From the NCBI GenBank assembly GCA_902800025.1, contig CADCDA010000007.1, forward strand, positions 26,452-90,451: a DNA stretch of 64,000 nucleotides, read 5' to 3'. Each line of letters opens with the position of its first letter. The first letter of the stretch is position 1. This DNA comes from an uncultured Erysipelotrichaceae bacterium (GTDB lineage Bacteria; Bacillota_I; Bacilli_A; RFN20; CAG-826). Positions 43,690-52,057 of this stretch are shown here, piece after piece. Under the pieces are notes generated by a model, which was given only the letters and a program-made list of their open reading frames with translations, made no database searches and was not told the origin of the DNA. A program made the position numbers and the translations under genes.

Positions 43690-44922
43690 TTATCGATTCT
43701 TGCTAATGTGTTTATAGATTTCTTCAACCGCTAAAGAGATTTTAGTGACGGAGAAATCTTTTCTTTCTGGATAAACATAGTAGGTGTTATCTAAAGTGTT
43801 AAGATCAACACAGTCTCCATATTTTCCCAAATATTCATATTCAATATGAACACCATAAATACTTTTGGATGCAATTTTTAGTTCGTATGGTTCACCTTCA
43901 AATTCACCAGTTAGAGTGAATCCGTTAAGATTATGGACTAGCTTTCCTTTTCCAATTGGGATGAACTTATCCTTTGGAAGAATATCGGTGTGAACTTCAC
44001 TTTCAAAATAGTAAGTGCCATTTTCAACTTCTTTTCTTACTTCGTCTCTTTCCCATTCATACCAATCAGGAATATGAGAGAATTCAGTAACTCCATCTTT
44101 TCCTTCGAGTTCACCTAGTTCTGTATAGAACCATTCTTTTCCACAGGCGTTACATTTTAAAATTGAACCACTCGTGGACATTTCATATTCTTTTCCACAA
44201 TGTGGACATTTGTATAATACTTTGTGTAGGCCTTCCGCTCTCCATTCAAATGGAATGCGGATGCCTTTCTTTTTCTGCCAAGCATATTCATCATAGATGA
44301 ATTCATTTTGAATAATCTCGTTGATTTCTTCAACGCTCATCGATTCAATTTCTTCTTTAGTGGCTACGCATTTTAAATCTGCTTCAATTCCTTTAACTTT
44401 CCTCATTCTAAGGTTCCAGAAAGGTGAGTTTATGTGATGCCCTCTCATTTGAAGAATAACAAGAGGAACATTAAAATGCTTAACTAATCGAGCAACACTA
44501 CTAGGAATAATAGCGGTAGTGCCACATAAGGAATATCTAGCTTCTGGGAACATTGCAAGAATGTTCTTTTGTTTATTTAAAACATAATCAATGTGTTGAA
44601 TTAAATATGGATCTGTAGTGAATTTTCTTTTGCAGATACATCCAATTGATTCAAGGAACTTTTTACGGCCTAAAAAGCCGTCAATAGCGACGATATAACT
44701 CATCTTGTGAGGGAAAGTTATATACCTTAACATTTGAATGTCTAAGAAGGCGTTATGATTAGCGAGCAAAATATATGGAGGTTTAATCCCCTTCATATTG
44801 ATTTTGTTGATAATTGCTTTATGCTTCCAAACTTCCAAAGCGCCAATAATCGTTGTTAAAGGAACTAGCACTGGATTTTTTGGGTTAGCCTTCATGTCAA
44901 ATTTTTCAAATTGATCAAACAT
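43690..44922 (-). CDS. plsC: 1-acyl-sn-glycerol-3-phosphate acyltransferase (PlsC-like) with zinc ribbon
   Basis: 410 residues, about twice the usual PlsC length. Residues about 35-210 form the acyltransferase domain with NHNAFLD (HX4D, about 56-62) and FPEARYS (about 119-125). After about 230, a zinc ribbon with CPHCGKEY (about 239-246) and CNACGKEW (about 258-265) and a further beta-rich region (about 270-405) is appended. The extension may tether or regulate the enzyme. The minus-strand TATAAT (44936-44931) lies 8 nt before ATG with no ribosome site: probable leaderless transcript. Confidence 0.8.
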   Translation of the reverse strand: MFDQFEKFDMKANPKNPVLVPLTTIIGALEVWKHKAIINKINMKGIKPPYILLANHNAFLDIQMLRYITFPHKMSYIVAIDGFLGRKKFLESIGCICKRKFTTDPYLIQHIDYVLNKQKNILAMFPEARYSLCGTTAIIPSSVARLVKHFNVPLVILQMRGHHINSPFWNLRMRKVKGIEADLKCVATKEEIESMSVEEINEIIQNEFIYDEYAWQKKKGIRIPFEWRAEGLHKVLYKCPHCGKEYEMSTSGSILKCNACGKEWFYTELGELEGKDGVTEFSHIPDWYEWERDEVRKEVENGTYYFESEVHTDILPKDKFIPIGKGKLVHNLNGFTLTGEFEGEPYELKIASKSIYGVHIEYEYLGKYGDCVDLNTLDNTYYVYPERKDFSVTKISLAVEEIYKHISKNR

Positions 44923-44950
44923 ACATGTATATTATAAAGATTTTTAAAGA

Positions 44951-44979
44951 TAAATAAAACGGGATGAACGAGCATCCCG
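44951..44979 (-). terminator. terminator of the hyp operon
   Basis: CGGGATG (44960-44966) and CATCCCG (44973-44979) form a 7-bp stem; the U-rich tail on the minus strand is at 44959-44951. Just downstream of the hypA stop. Confidence 0.88.
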
Positions 44980-44986
44980 AGTTATT

Positions 44987-45331
44987 TTATTCGACTTTGA
45001 CGTTTTTGATCATGACGTCTCGGCCGGTGACTAAATAGGTATGAGGTCCATGACAATATGGACATTCTTTTCCGTATTCAGTTGTGCTATAAGTTTTTTT
45101 ACAATCTTCGCAATAAGTTATTCCCTGAATAATGACGAGATTGAGTTTGCAATCTTTCATGTATTCGGTTCTCTTTTTTGCCCATTCGAAGGCATCTACA
45201 AAGTATTCTTTGACAACTCCGCTGACTTCGCCAACTTCAAGAGTTAGTTCGACAACTTTGTTGACATTATTCTTTTTTGATAATTCTTCGATTTGATTGA
45301 TGACGTGAACAACAATTCCTAGTTCGTGCAT
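44987..45331 (-). CDS. hypA: HypA/HybF nickel-insertion protein
   Basis: 114 residues, standard size. MHE at the N-terminus supplies the nickel-binding His; CEDC (about 75-78) and CPYC (about 92-95) form the structural zinc site. HypA passes Ni2+ to its targets, usually NiFe hydrogenase (and urease in some bacteria), with HypB. It is 6 bp behind the large oxidoreductase and ends the operon hypB-oxidoreductase-hypA. No hydrogenase or hypCDEF is in the window, so the client is unknown. Confidence 0.92.
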   Translation of the reverse strand: MHELGIVVHVINQIEELSKKNNVNKVVELTLEVGEVSGVVKEYFVDAFEWAKKRTEYMKDCKLNLVIIQGITYCEDCKKTYSTTEYGKECPYCHGPHTYLVTGRDVMIKNVKVE

Positions 45332-45337
45332 GTTGTC

Positions 45338-48229
45338 CTATTCAACTGCGTAACCAGTATCTGGTTTTTCTTTCTTCGCAGTCTTATAGTATTTATTCCA
45401 TTCTTTGCGTCTCTTTCTCATCATACGAGCTTCTTTTGATCCGGAATAGAAGAGAATCTTGAATTCACGTTTAAGCGCGTATTTGAGGAGTCCACCGACT
45501 TTGTTTTCGGCTTTTCTCATATTGGAGCATTCTGGATGGTCTCTGACTAAGTGGATTGCGTCAAAGTTACACTTTGTTGTACAAATACCACATCCGATAC
45601 ACTTGTGTGGGTCAACGTGAGCAGCACCACAGCTTAAGCATCTACCGGTTTCAATCTTAACTTGTTCTTCAGTTAAGGTCTTATGAGCATCCTTGAAGGA
45701 ATTCTTGTAATCAACTGATTCATCCATTCCTGCTTCTTGTCTACCAGCATCATCATATCCTGGAAGTGTAATATCTTCTTTATTAAGAGGAGTAAATCCA
45801 CGACGATTGAATGCGATAGTTGGGTGTGCATTTGGACGGACGTGTCTAGCAAGAGCGTCTGCGACTTCGTGGCCTGCTGCGATTGCGTTAATAACGAATT
45901 TTGGTCCAGTGAAGACGTCACCACCAACGAAGATATCTTCATCAGCGGTTTGATATGTTAACTTGTCTGCTAATGGATAATTTCCATGCCAGAAGGTAAC
46001 TTTGCTTCCCTTTAAGAGGTCGCCCCAGACGATGTCTTGGCCGATTGCAAAGATAATCTTGCCTGCTGGAACTTCTTTAATGTCGTTTTCATCGTATTTA
46101 GGATTGAATTTACCGTTTTCATCAAAGACGGAAACACACTTCTTGAAGACGATAGCCTTAACTTCGCCTTTTTCGTTGACTTTGACTTCTTTTGGTCCCC
46201 AACCGTTATTAATAACGATGTCTTCTTCAAGAGCTTCTCTAATTTCTTCATTAGTAGCTGGCATTGTGTCTCTACTTTCTAAACAGAACATATTGACACT
46301 CTTAGCGTGTAATCTATGAGCAGCTCTCACACAGTCGATAGCGACGTTACCGCCACCAACGACAACGACATCACCTGTAAAGTCTTTCTTGTTTTCAAAG
46401 ACTTCTTTGAGGTAATTAACAGCGATATCTGTTCCTTTTGCGGTATCGTTAGGGACTCCTGGGCGTTTGCCACCTTGGCATCCGATAGCGATATAGAAGG
46501 CTTTATATCCTTGTTTCTTGAGTTCTTCGATTGTGATATCTTTACCAACTTCGACTCCGCATTTAATTTCAGCGCCTAATTGTCTAATGATATCAATTTC
46601 AGCTTCAATAACATCTTTTTCTAATTTGTATGTTGGAATTCCATACATCATCATTCCACCAGGTCTCTTGTTCTTTTCAAAGACTGTTGGTTTGAAGCCC
46701 ATTTCACATAAGTAGTAAGCAGCACTTAAGCCAGCTGGACCAGCACCGATAATGGCGATCTTTTCATCAAATTTGCCATGGAGTGATGCGACGATCTTTT
46801 CTGGAACATAACGATCCTTGGATTGGATTTCTAAGTCTGCTAAGAACTTTTTGACTGCGTCAATACTGACTGGACGGTCAATTGTGCCTCTTGTACAGGC
46901 TTCTTCACATTTCTTATTACAAACACGACCACAAACAGCTGGGAATGGGTTTTGTGTTTTGATTAATGCAAGAGCTTCTCTATAACGGCCTTCGTTAGCC
47001 ATCTTTAGATAACCTTGAACTGGGACGTGAGCAGGACATGCAACTTTACATGGAGCAGTACCTGTATCCCAAGTATCAGATTTTCTAGCAGTATCTCTAT
47101 AGTTTTCATCCCAAGCATACTTACCCCATTTGATCTTATCTGGGAGTGGTGCTTCTGGATATTCTTGTTCTTTGCCGTCTTTCTTACAAAGTTTTTGTCC
47201 GAGTTTGACAGCGCCGGCAGGACAGTTAGCAACACATTGACCACAAGCAACACAGTTTGTAGTTGTAACTTTAGCGGTATATGCACTTCTTTCGAGGTAT
47301 GGTGTATTGAAAAGTAAGGCAGTTCTTAATGCGTTACAAATCTTAACGTCACAGTTACAGATATCGAAGATTTTGTTTTCACCGTCGATATTTGTGATTT
47401 GGTGAACGAAGCCATTCTTTTCAGCTTCTTTAAAGATTTCTAAGGCTCTTTCTTTGGTGATGTAGTGAGCTCTACCGGTTTCGACTGTGTAATCTGCCAT
47501 ATCGCCGAATTGGACACACCAATCGTCGACATCGTCGATACAACCATCGCCTAACATTGCTCTACTTGCTCTACAAGAGCAGATACCAGCAGAAATGTGG
47601 CCTTCATATTTTTTCATCCAGTGGGAAATCTTTTCAACATCGATTGCTTCGTTGCTAGATTCAATTGCTTTTTCAACTGGGATGACGTGCATTCCAACAC
47701 CGCCTCCACCTGGAGGAAGCATTTCAGTAACACCAGCAAGTGGTGTGAATGTCATTCTTTCAAAGAAAGAAGCAACCGCTGGATTCTTGGCAATTCTATC
47801 AACTGAGGAGTTCATTAACTCAGCACTGCCAGGGACAAAGTAGCTAAGCATGTACCTCTTAATTTTTGGTTTATCTTCTAGCGGATGATCCCAAGCATAG
47901 TTATCACCGTAATCGTATTCGATGATACCGATAACTGACATTTGATCGAGTAAGTCTTGGAGTTCATTTGGTTTGAACTCTGGGTTCATCTTCACGAGTT
48001 CTTCAAAAACGTAGTGTTTACGTTGTTTCATCTTTAGTAAGATGTCGATCATTGGTTCAGTAAGAACTTCTCTTAATCCCCAATATTCGTGGTCGGTTGT
48101 TTTGACTCCGGTAAGTTTGTGTGGAACAACGTCTGTGATTTTCTTTGCTAGTTTGCAAAGTTTCTTTTCATAGGAATAACCTTGTTCCCCGTAGTACTTA
48201 GAAACAATCTTCGTATTTTTCTCTGGCAT
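45338..48229 (-). CDS. multidomain Fe-S/FAD NAD(P) oxidoreductase (GltD/NfnB-like)
   Basis: 963 residues. Residues 1-290: a unique N-terminal Fe-S region with AGICSCRASRAMLG and further Cys pairs. A 2[4Fe-4S]-type ferredoxin segment with CVACGQCVANCP (about 310-321). A GltD N-terminal-like helical domain with Cys ligands (about 380-480; CKVACPAHVP, CNKKCEEACTRG). FAD motif IIGAGPAGLSAAY (about 492-504), NAD(P) motif VVVGGGNVAIDCVRAA (about 632-647). A C-terminal cluster motif CIGCGICTTKCN (about 890-901). It is flanked by hypB and hypA with 2- and 6-bp gaps. Probably an electron-transfer hub, possibly tied to a nickel enzyme; substrate unknown. Confidence 0.85.
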   Translation of the reverse strand: MPEKNTKIVSKYYGEQGYSYEKKLCKLAKKITDVVPHKLTGVKTTDHEYWGLREVLTEPMIDILLKMKQRKHYVFEELVKMNPEFKPNELQDLLDQMSVIGIIEYDYGDNYAWDHPLEDKPKIKRYMLSYFVPGSAELMNSSVDRIAKNPAVASFFERMTFTPLAGVTEMLPPGGGGVGMHVIPVEKAIESSNEAIDVEKISHWMKKYEGHISAGICSCRASRAMLGDGCIDDVDDWCVQFGDMADYTVETGRAHYITKERALEIFKEAEKNGFVHQITNIDGENKIFDICNCDVKICNALRTALLFNTPYLERSAYTAKVTTTNCVACGQCVANCPAGAVKLGQKLCKKDGKEQEYPEAPLPDKIKWGKYAWDENYRDTARKSDTWDTGTAPCKVACPAHVPVQGYLKMANEGRYREALALIKTQNPFPAVCGRVCNKKCEEACTRGTIDRPVSIDAVKKFLADLEIQSKDRYVPEKIVASLHGKFDEKIAIIGAGPAGLSAAYYLCEMGFKPTVFEKNKRPGGMMMYGIPTYKLEKDVIEAEIDIIRQLGAEIKCGVEVGKDITIEELKKQGYKAFYIAIGCQGGKRPGVPNDTAKGTDIAVNYLKEVFENKKDFTGDVVVVGGGNVAIDCVRAAHRLHAKSVNMFCLESRDTMPATNEEIREALEEDIVINNGWGPKEVKVNEKGEVKAIVFKKCVSVFDENGKFNPKYDENDIKEVPAGKIIFAIGQDIVWGDLLKGSKVTFWHGNYPLADKLTYQTADEDIFVGGDVFTGPKFVINAIAAGHEVADALARHVRPNAHPTIAFNRRGFTPLNKEDITLPGYDDAGRQEAGMDESVDYKNSFKDAHKTLTEEQVKIETGRCLSCGAAHVDPHKCIGCGICTTKCNFDAIHLVRDHPECSNMRKAENKVGGLLKYALKREFKILFYSGSKEARMMRKRRKEWNKYYKTAKKEKPDTGYAVE

Positions 48230-48231
48230 AG

Positions 48232-48906
48232 TTAATTCTCCTTCCAGTTTCTAATCTTTTCTTTAAAGTATTTTGCTACTAGTTCAATTCCTTGGCCTGT
48301 TTTAGCGCTTATAGGAATGATAGTGGCGTTTTTATTTCTCCTCTTGATCCATTCTGTACATTTCTCAAGATTGAAATCGAAGTATTCAAGTGTATCAATT
48401 TTATTGATAATGACGAGATCACACTTTTCAAATACGAGTGGGTATTTGAGTGGTTTGTCATCTCCTTCAGGGACGGATAGTATCATGATGTCGAGGCTCG
48501 CTCCAGTATCGAATTCAGCAGGACATACGAGATTTCCTACATTTTCTAGAAAGACAAGATCTAAATCGTTGATGTCGATACTGTCTAGACCTGATTTAGT
48601 CATACCAGCATCTAAATGACACATTCCCGAAGTATGGAGTTGAATTGATTTAACTCCGGTATTCTTTGCGATAGATATAGCGTCAACATCGCTGTCGATA
48701 TCAGCTTCCATCACTCCGATTCGATACTCATTTTTTAAAGCGTTAATGAGCTTTGTAAGAGTGGTGGTTTTTCCTGCTCCAGGCGAAGACATCAGATTAA
48801 CAACGAATGTCCCTTTTTCTTTGAGATACGCTCTTAAAGCATTTGCTTCTAGATCGTTATCAGCGTAAGCCGAACGGTTGACAATGATTGTTTTAATTTC
48901 TGACAT
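48232..48906 (-). CDS. hypB: HypB nickel-binding GTPase (copy 1)
   Basis: 224 residues. P-loop SSPGAGKTT (about 40-48), SGMCHLDA (about 91-98) and VGNLVCPAEFDTG (about 123-135) with the conserved metal-binding Cys, and NKID (about 165-168). The N-terminal His-rich or CxxCGC nickel motif of some HypB proteins is absent. It delivers Ni2+ with HypA using GTP. A minus-strand TATAGT (48922-48917) lies 10 nt before ATG with no ribosome site. Divergent from a second hypB (49013); first gene of the hyp operon. Start at 48906 rather than the in-frame GTG 48918. Confidence 0.92.
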   Translation of the reverse strand: MSEIKTIIVNRSAYADNDLEANALRAYLKEKGTFVVNLMSSPGAGKTTTLTKLINALKNEYRIGVMEADIDSDVDAISIAKNTGVKSIQLHTSGMCHLDAGMTKSGLDSIDINDLDLVFLENVGNLVCPAEFDTGASLDIMILSVPEGDDKPLKYPLVFEKCDLVIINKIDTLEYFDFNLEKCTEWIKRRNKNATIIPISAKTGQGIELVAKYFKEKIRNWKEN

Positions 48907-49012
48907 ATTTAAATACACTATACGTATGCTCGCATATATATCTTATTAAAAAAACGAAAGTATTAAAATAATTATTTTACAAATGATAAAATTATATACG
49001 TGAGGTAGCTAA

Positions 49013-49678
49013 ATGGATTATCAAGTAGTCAAAGTTAAAGAAGATATTCTCATAGAAAATGAGAAAAAAGCCGATGAGGTCAGACAAATTCTGAAGCAAA
49101 AAGGAATCTATTTTATCAATGTAATGGCTTCTCCTGGTAGTGGTAAAACAACTTTACTTGTTAATATAATTAACAAATTAAAAACCATATATCGCATCGG
49201 AGTTATGGAAGCTGACATTGATGGAGAGGTCGATGCAGAAAGAATTTCTAAGTTAACTGGTGTCAAAGCGATTCAAGTTCATACATCTGGAGCGTGTCAC
49301 TTAACCGCTCAAATGGTGGAAGATGCTTTTAAGAGCTTTGATGTTGATGGACTAGATTTAGTAATATTAGAAAACATCGGTAACCTTGTCTGCCCAGCAG
49401 AGTTTGATACAGGTAGCAACATTAATATGATGCTTCTTTCAGTCCCTGAAGGTGATGATAAACCATTAAAATATCCATTGATGTTCCAAGTTAGCAAAAT
49501 CGCAGTTATCACCAAGATTGATACACTCCCAATTTTTGATTTTAATTTTGAAAGATGCAAAGAAAACATCTACAAAAGAAACAAAGACGCAAAAGTGTTC
49601 AAAGTGTCTGCCGTTAAAGATCAAGGCACACAAGAATTAGCTAATTATATTGATTTGTTGATTCAAGAATCGAAATAG
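49013..49678 (+). CDS. hypB: HypB nickel-binding GTPase (copy 2)
   Basis: 221 residues, a divergent paralogue of the neighbouring HypB on the opposite strand. ASPGSGKTT (39-47), SGACHLTA (about 91-98), IGNLVCPAEFDTG (about 123-135) and ITKIDTL (about 164-170) match; the G4 motif is TKID rather than NKID, which could alter nucleotide specificity. No His-rich tail. GTGAGG ribosome site about 9 nt before ATG. Two HypB copies next to one HypA is unusual. Both copies keep the metal-binding Cys and His; whether copy 2 serves another nickel enzyme is open. Confidence 0.9.
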   Translation: MDYQVVKVKEDILIENEKKADEVRQILKQKGIYFINVMASPGSGKTTLLVNIINKLKTIYRIGVMEADIDGEVDAERISKLTGVKAIQVHTSGACHLTAQMVEDAFKSFDVDGLDLVILENIGNLVCPAEFDTGSNINMMLLSVPEGDDKPLKYPLMFQVSKIAVITKIDTLPIFDFNFERCKENIYKRNKDAKVFKVSAVKDQGTQELANYIDLLIQESK

Positions 49679-49690
49679 GTATAATAATTG

Positions 49691-49743
49691 GCAGCGGAGT
49701 TCGGGCTCTAAATCCTTCGCTATACAAAATAAAACCAAGGAGG
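49691..49743 (+). promoter_or_regulatory. preQ1-I-type riboswitch, translational control
   Basis: P1 arms 49693-49698 (AGCGGA) and 49716-49721 (TTCGCT) form a hairpin (one G-U); its loop starts with GTTC at 49699-49702 followed by GGG, then ends TCC. The A-rich tail (49722-49734) leads to CCAAGG, whose CC can pair with GG of the loop (P2 of the H-type pseudoknot). The Shine-Dalgarno aaggagga (49737-49744) is part of the tail, so ligand binding should hide it. The gene downstream is a queuosine-precursor transporter, exactly the expected partner. I identified this by pattern and context, not by a covariance model. Confidence 0.75.
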
Positions 49744-49751
49744 ACTTCTTA

Positions 49752-50507
49752 ATGAAAGAATCATTTTGCCATCCTCTCAAGGGATGGCTTTTAAAACAAA
49801 AGGAAGAAACAAAATTACTGTTTCATTCTATTCCTGCAGTTGTTGTTGCATTATTTGTTATCGCAGTAGTTGCAATGAACATTCTGGCCAACAAGACAAT
49901 TTATCAAAACGGTATCATTGCTTTTGATGGCGGCATATTAGTTAGCTGGCTGTCATTTTTGTGCATGGATATCATCACAAAACACTTCGGTCCAAAGGCA
50001 AGTATTAAGATTACGGTATTTGCAATGCTTGTTAACCTATTAACGTGTTTAATATTTTGGATTGTTTCTATCATTCCAGCTGGTGAGGAATTTGCTGCTT
50101 TTGATCAAGTTATTGGTGGTACTTGGTACATCCTTTTAAGCTCAACAATCGCGTTTTTATCAAGTGGTATTTTAAACATTTGGCTTAACTTTTTAATTGG
50201 TCAAATCTTTAAGAAAAACCCAGATGGAAAACTTGCTTTTTTCACCAGAACTTATATCTCAACATTCATCGGACAATTCTTTGATAACTTCATATTTGCT
50301 ATCCTTGCATTTATGGTGTTTTTCCCTATTTTCTTGGGATTTGGTTGGAATTTGCTGGAATGTTTTACATGTTCACTGGTTGGTGCATGTGTTGAATTAG
50401 TATGTGAAGCTATCTTCTCTCCATTTGGTTATTACATCACAAAAAAATGGAAACAAGAAGGAGTCGGAAATAAGTATATCGAATATATGGAGGAAAAGCG
50501 TGCATGA
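49752..50507 (+). CDS. queuosine precursor transporter, VUT/YhhQ family
   Basis: 251 residues with about six TM helices. Conserved features of the VUT_1 family: NILANKTIYQNGIIAFDGGI (about 37-56), the DIITKHFGPKASIKI loop (about 71-85) and FIGQFFDNFIFAILAFM (about 174-190). Such proteins import preQ0/preQ1 or related deazaguanines for tRNA queuosine. Regulated by the preQ1-type riboswitch directly upstream. The stop overlaps the next gene by 4 bp. Which precursor is used is not known. Confidence 0.88.
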   Translation: MKESFCHPLKGWLLKQKEETKLLFHSIPAVVVALFVIAVVAMNILANKTIYQNGIIAFDGGILVSWLSFLCMDIITKHFGPKASIKITVFAMLVNLLTCLIFWIVSIIPAGEEFAAFDQVIGGTWYILLSSTIAFLSSGILNIWLNFLIGQIFKKNPDGKLAFFTRTYISTFIGQFFDNFIFAILAFMVFFPIFLGFGWNLLECFTCSLVGACVELVCEAIFSPFGYYITKKWKQEGVGNKYIEYMEEKRA

Positions 50508-51172
50508 AAATTATAATTACTGGTTCATCTAAAGGTATTGGACTCGCAGTTACTAAGAGATTTTTAAAAGAAGGTTTTGAGGTTGTTGGAATCGATATGT
50601 TATCAACACCAATAAATAACCCACTTTATCAACATTATATTTGTGATATTTCTAATAAAGACTCTCTTCCAAAAATAACAAAAGTGAACTATTTATTCAA
50701 TAACGCAGGTCTACAAAATAGTGGAGATGATATCACCAACAATTTGATTGGTACAATAAACGTTACGAAGAAATATGCATTTGAAAAAACTATTAAGTCA
50801 GTTTTGTTTAATGCTTCTTCTAGCGCATCAACCGGATTTGAGTTTGATGAATATGTCGCTAGTAAAGCTGGCATTGTTGGATATATGAAACATGTTGCAT
50901 GTCTATTAGCGAAAAACAAGGCTACATGTAACTCTATTTCTTTAGGAGGAGTAATCACTGATTCTAATAAGCCAGTAATGGATGATGAAGATCTTTGGGA
51001 TGAAATAATGGATGTAACCCCCTTAGGGAAATGGATGACATTAGATGAAGTAGCTGATTGGGTTTATTTCTTATTAGTTACTAACAAATCAATGAGCGGC
51101 CAAGATGTTTTAATTGATAACGGGGAAAAAGATTTAAACAGCACATTTGTTTGGCCCAGTGATAAATGTTGA
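50504..51172 (+). CDS. short-chain dehydrogenase/reductase
   Basis: 222 residues. The NAD(P) motif TGSSKGIG (about 7-14), NNAG (about 68-71), catalytic Ser in NASSSA (about 102-107) and YVASKAG (about 118-124; YxxxK) are intact. Short length is within the classical SDR range. It overlaps the transporter stop by 4 bp, suggesting translational coupling, though a role in queuosine salvage is not expected for an SDR. Substrate unknown. The stop is TGA. Confidence 0.85.
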   Translation: MKIIITGSSKGIGLAVTKRFLKEGFEVVGIDMLSTPINNPLYQHYICDISNKDSLPKITKVNYLFNNAGLQNSGDDITNNLIGTINVTKKYAFEKTIKSVLFNASSSASTGFEFDEYVASKAGIVGYMKHVACLLAKNKATCNSISLGGVITDSNKPVMDDEDLWDEIMDVTPLGKWMTLDEVADWVYFLLVTNKSMSGQDVLIDNGEKDLNSTFVWPSDKC

Positions 51173-51205
51173 AACAAAATTAAAATTTTGTTAGAATAAC
51201 ATCAA

Positions 51206-52057
51206 ATGAAAAAGATATTAGAAAATGGAGTCTATACAGGCGAAAGAGCACTTTTCATGTCTAAAGGCGTCCATTTTTTTAATGCTGTTTTTGAAGATGG
51301 TGAGTCTCCTTTAAAAGAAAGCTCTGATATTGATTTAGATAATTCCGAATTCAGATGGAAATATCCTCTTTGGTATTGTCGAAATGTTAAATGCACAAAA
51401 GTAGGTTTTTTAGAAACCGCCAGAAGCGGTATTTGGTACACAAAGCACATCAAAATGATTGATTGTAACATTGAGGCCCCTAAGACTTTTAGAAGATCTG
51501 AAGACATTGATCTTATCTCTGTTCAACTTCCAGACGCATCAGAAACCCTTTGGAAATGTAAAGGTGTCAAAATTAATCACGTGTATGCAAGAGGTGATTA
51601 TTTCGGGCTTAATTCTGAAAATATTGAAGTAGAAGATTTATACCTAGATGGTAATTATTGCTTTGATGGTGGCAAAAACATTATTATTCGTAATTCTACA
51701 CTTCATAGTAAGGATAGTTTTTGGAATTGTGAAAATGTAACAGTTATTAATTCCACAATAGTGGGCGAATATCTTGCTTGGAACTGTAAAAACATTACAT
51801 TTATCAACTGTAAGATTACTTCTCACCAAGGTCTTTGCTATATTGAAGGACTAAAGCTTATTAATTGTGAATTAATCGATACAGACTTATGCTTTGAATA
51901 TTGCTCTGACATTGATGCAAATATCATTAATGTAATTGATTCTATTAAGAACCCAACTTCAGGCGTTATTAGAGCAAAGGGAGTAAAAGAATTAATTCTT
52001 GAAGAAGACAAAATAGATATAAGTAAAACTAAAATAATAGTTGGCTATGAGAACTAG
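51206..52057 (+). CDS. DUF3737 right-handed beta-helix protein
   Basis: 283 residues composed of short hydrophobic-Asn/Cys repeats about every 20 residues (WNCKNITFINC, WNCENVTVINS), typical of a parallel beta-helix; matches the DUF3737 family. These genes often accompany MalY/PatB aminotransferase-type genes, as here: the downstream MalY-like ORF begins before this one stops. Cytoplasmic, no signal peptide. Function unknown; pentapeptide-like stacking is only inferred from the repeat. Confidence 0.8.
   Translation: MKKILENGVYTGERALFMSKGVHFFNAVFEDGESPLKESSDIDLDNSEFRWKYPLWYCRNVKCTKVGFLETARSGIWYTKHIKMIDCNIEAPKTFRRSEDIDLISVQLPDASETLWKCKGVKINHVYARGDYFGLNSENIEVEDLYLDGNYCFDGGKNIIIRNSTLHSKDSFWNCENVTVINSTIVGEYLAWNCKNITFINCKITSHQGLCYIEGLKLINCELIDTDLCFEYCSDIDANIINVIDSIKNPTSGVIRAKGVKELILEEDKIDISKTKIIVGYEN

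Noticed and set aside
45673..47843. Several 65-105-codon ORFs inside the large oxidoreductase
   Set aside because: They are frame shadows caused by codon bias of a long gene whose Fe-S, FAD and NAD(P) motifs are in one frame.
49013..49678. UreG-type rather than HypB-type GTPase for the second copy
   Set aside because: The CPAEFDTG and CHL motifs are HypB-type and no urease gene is near.
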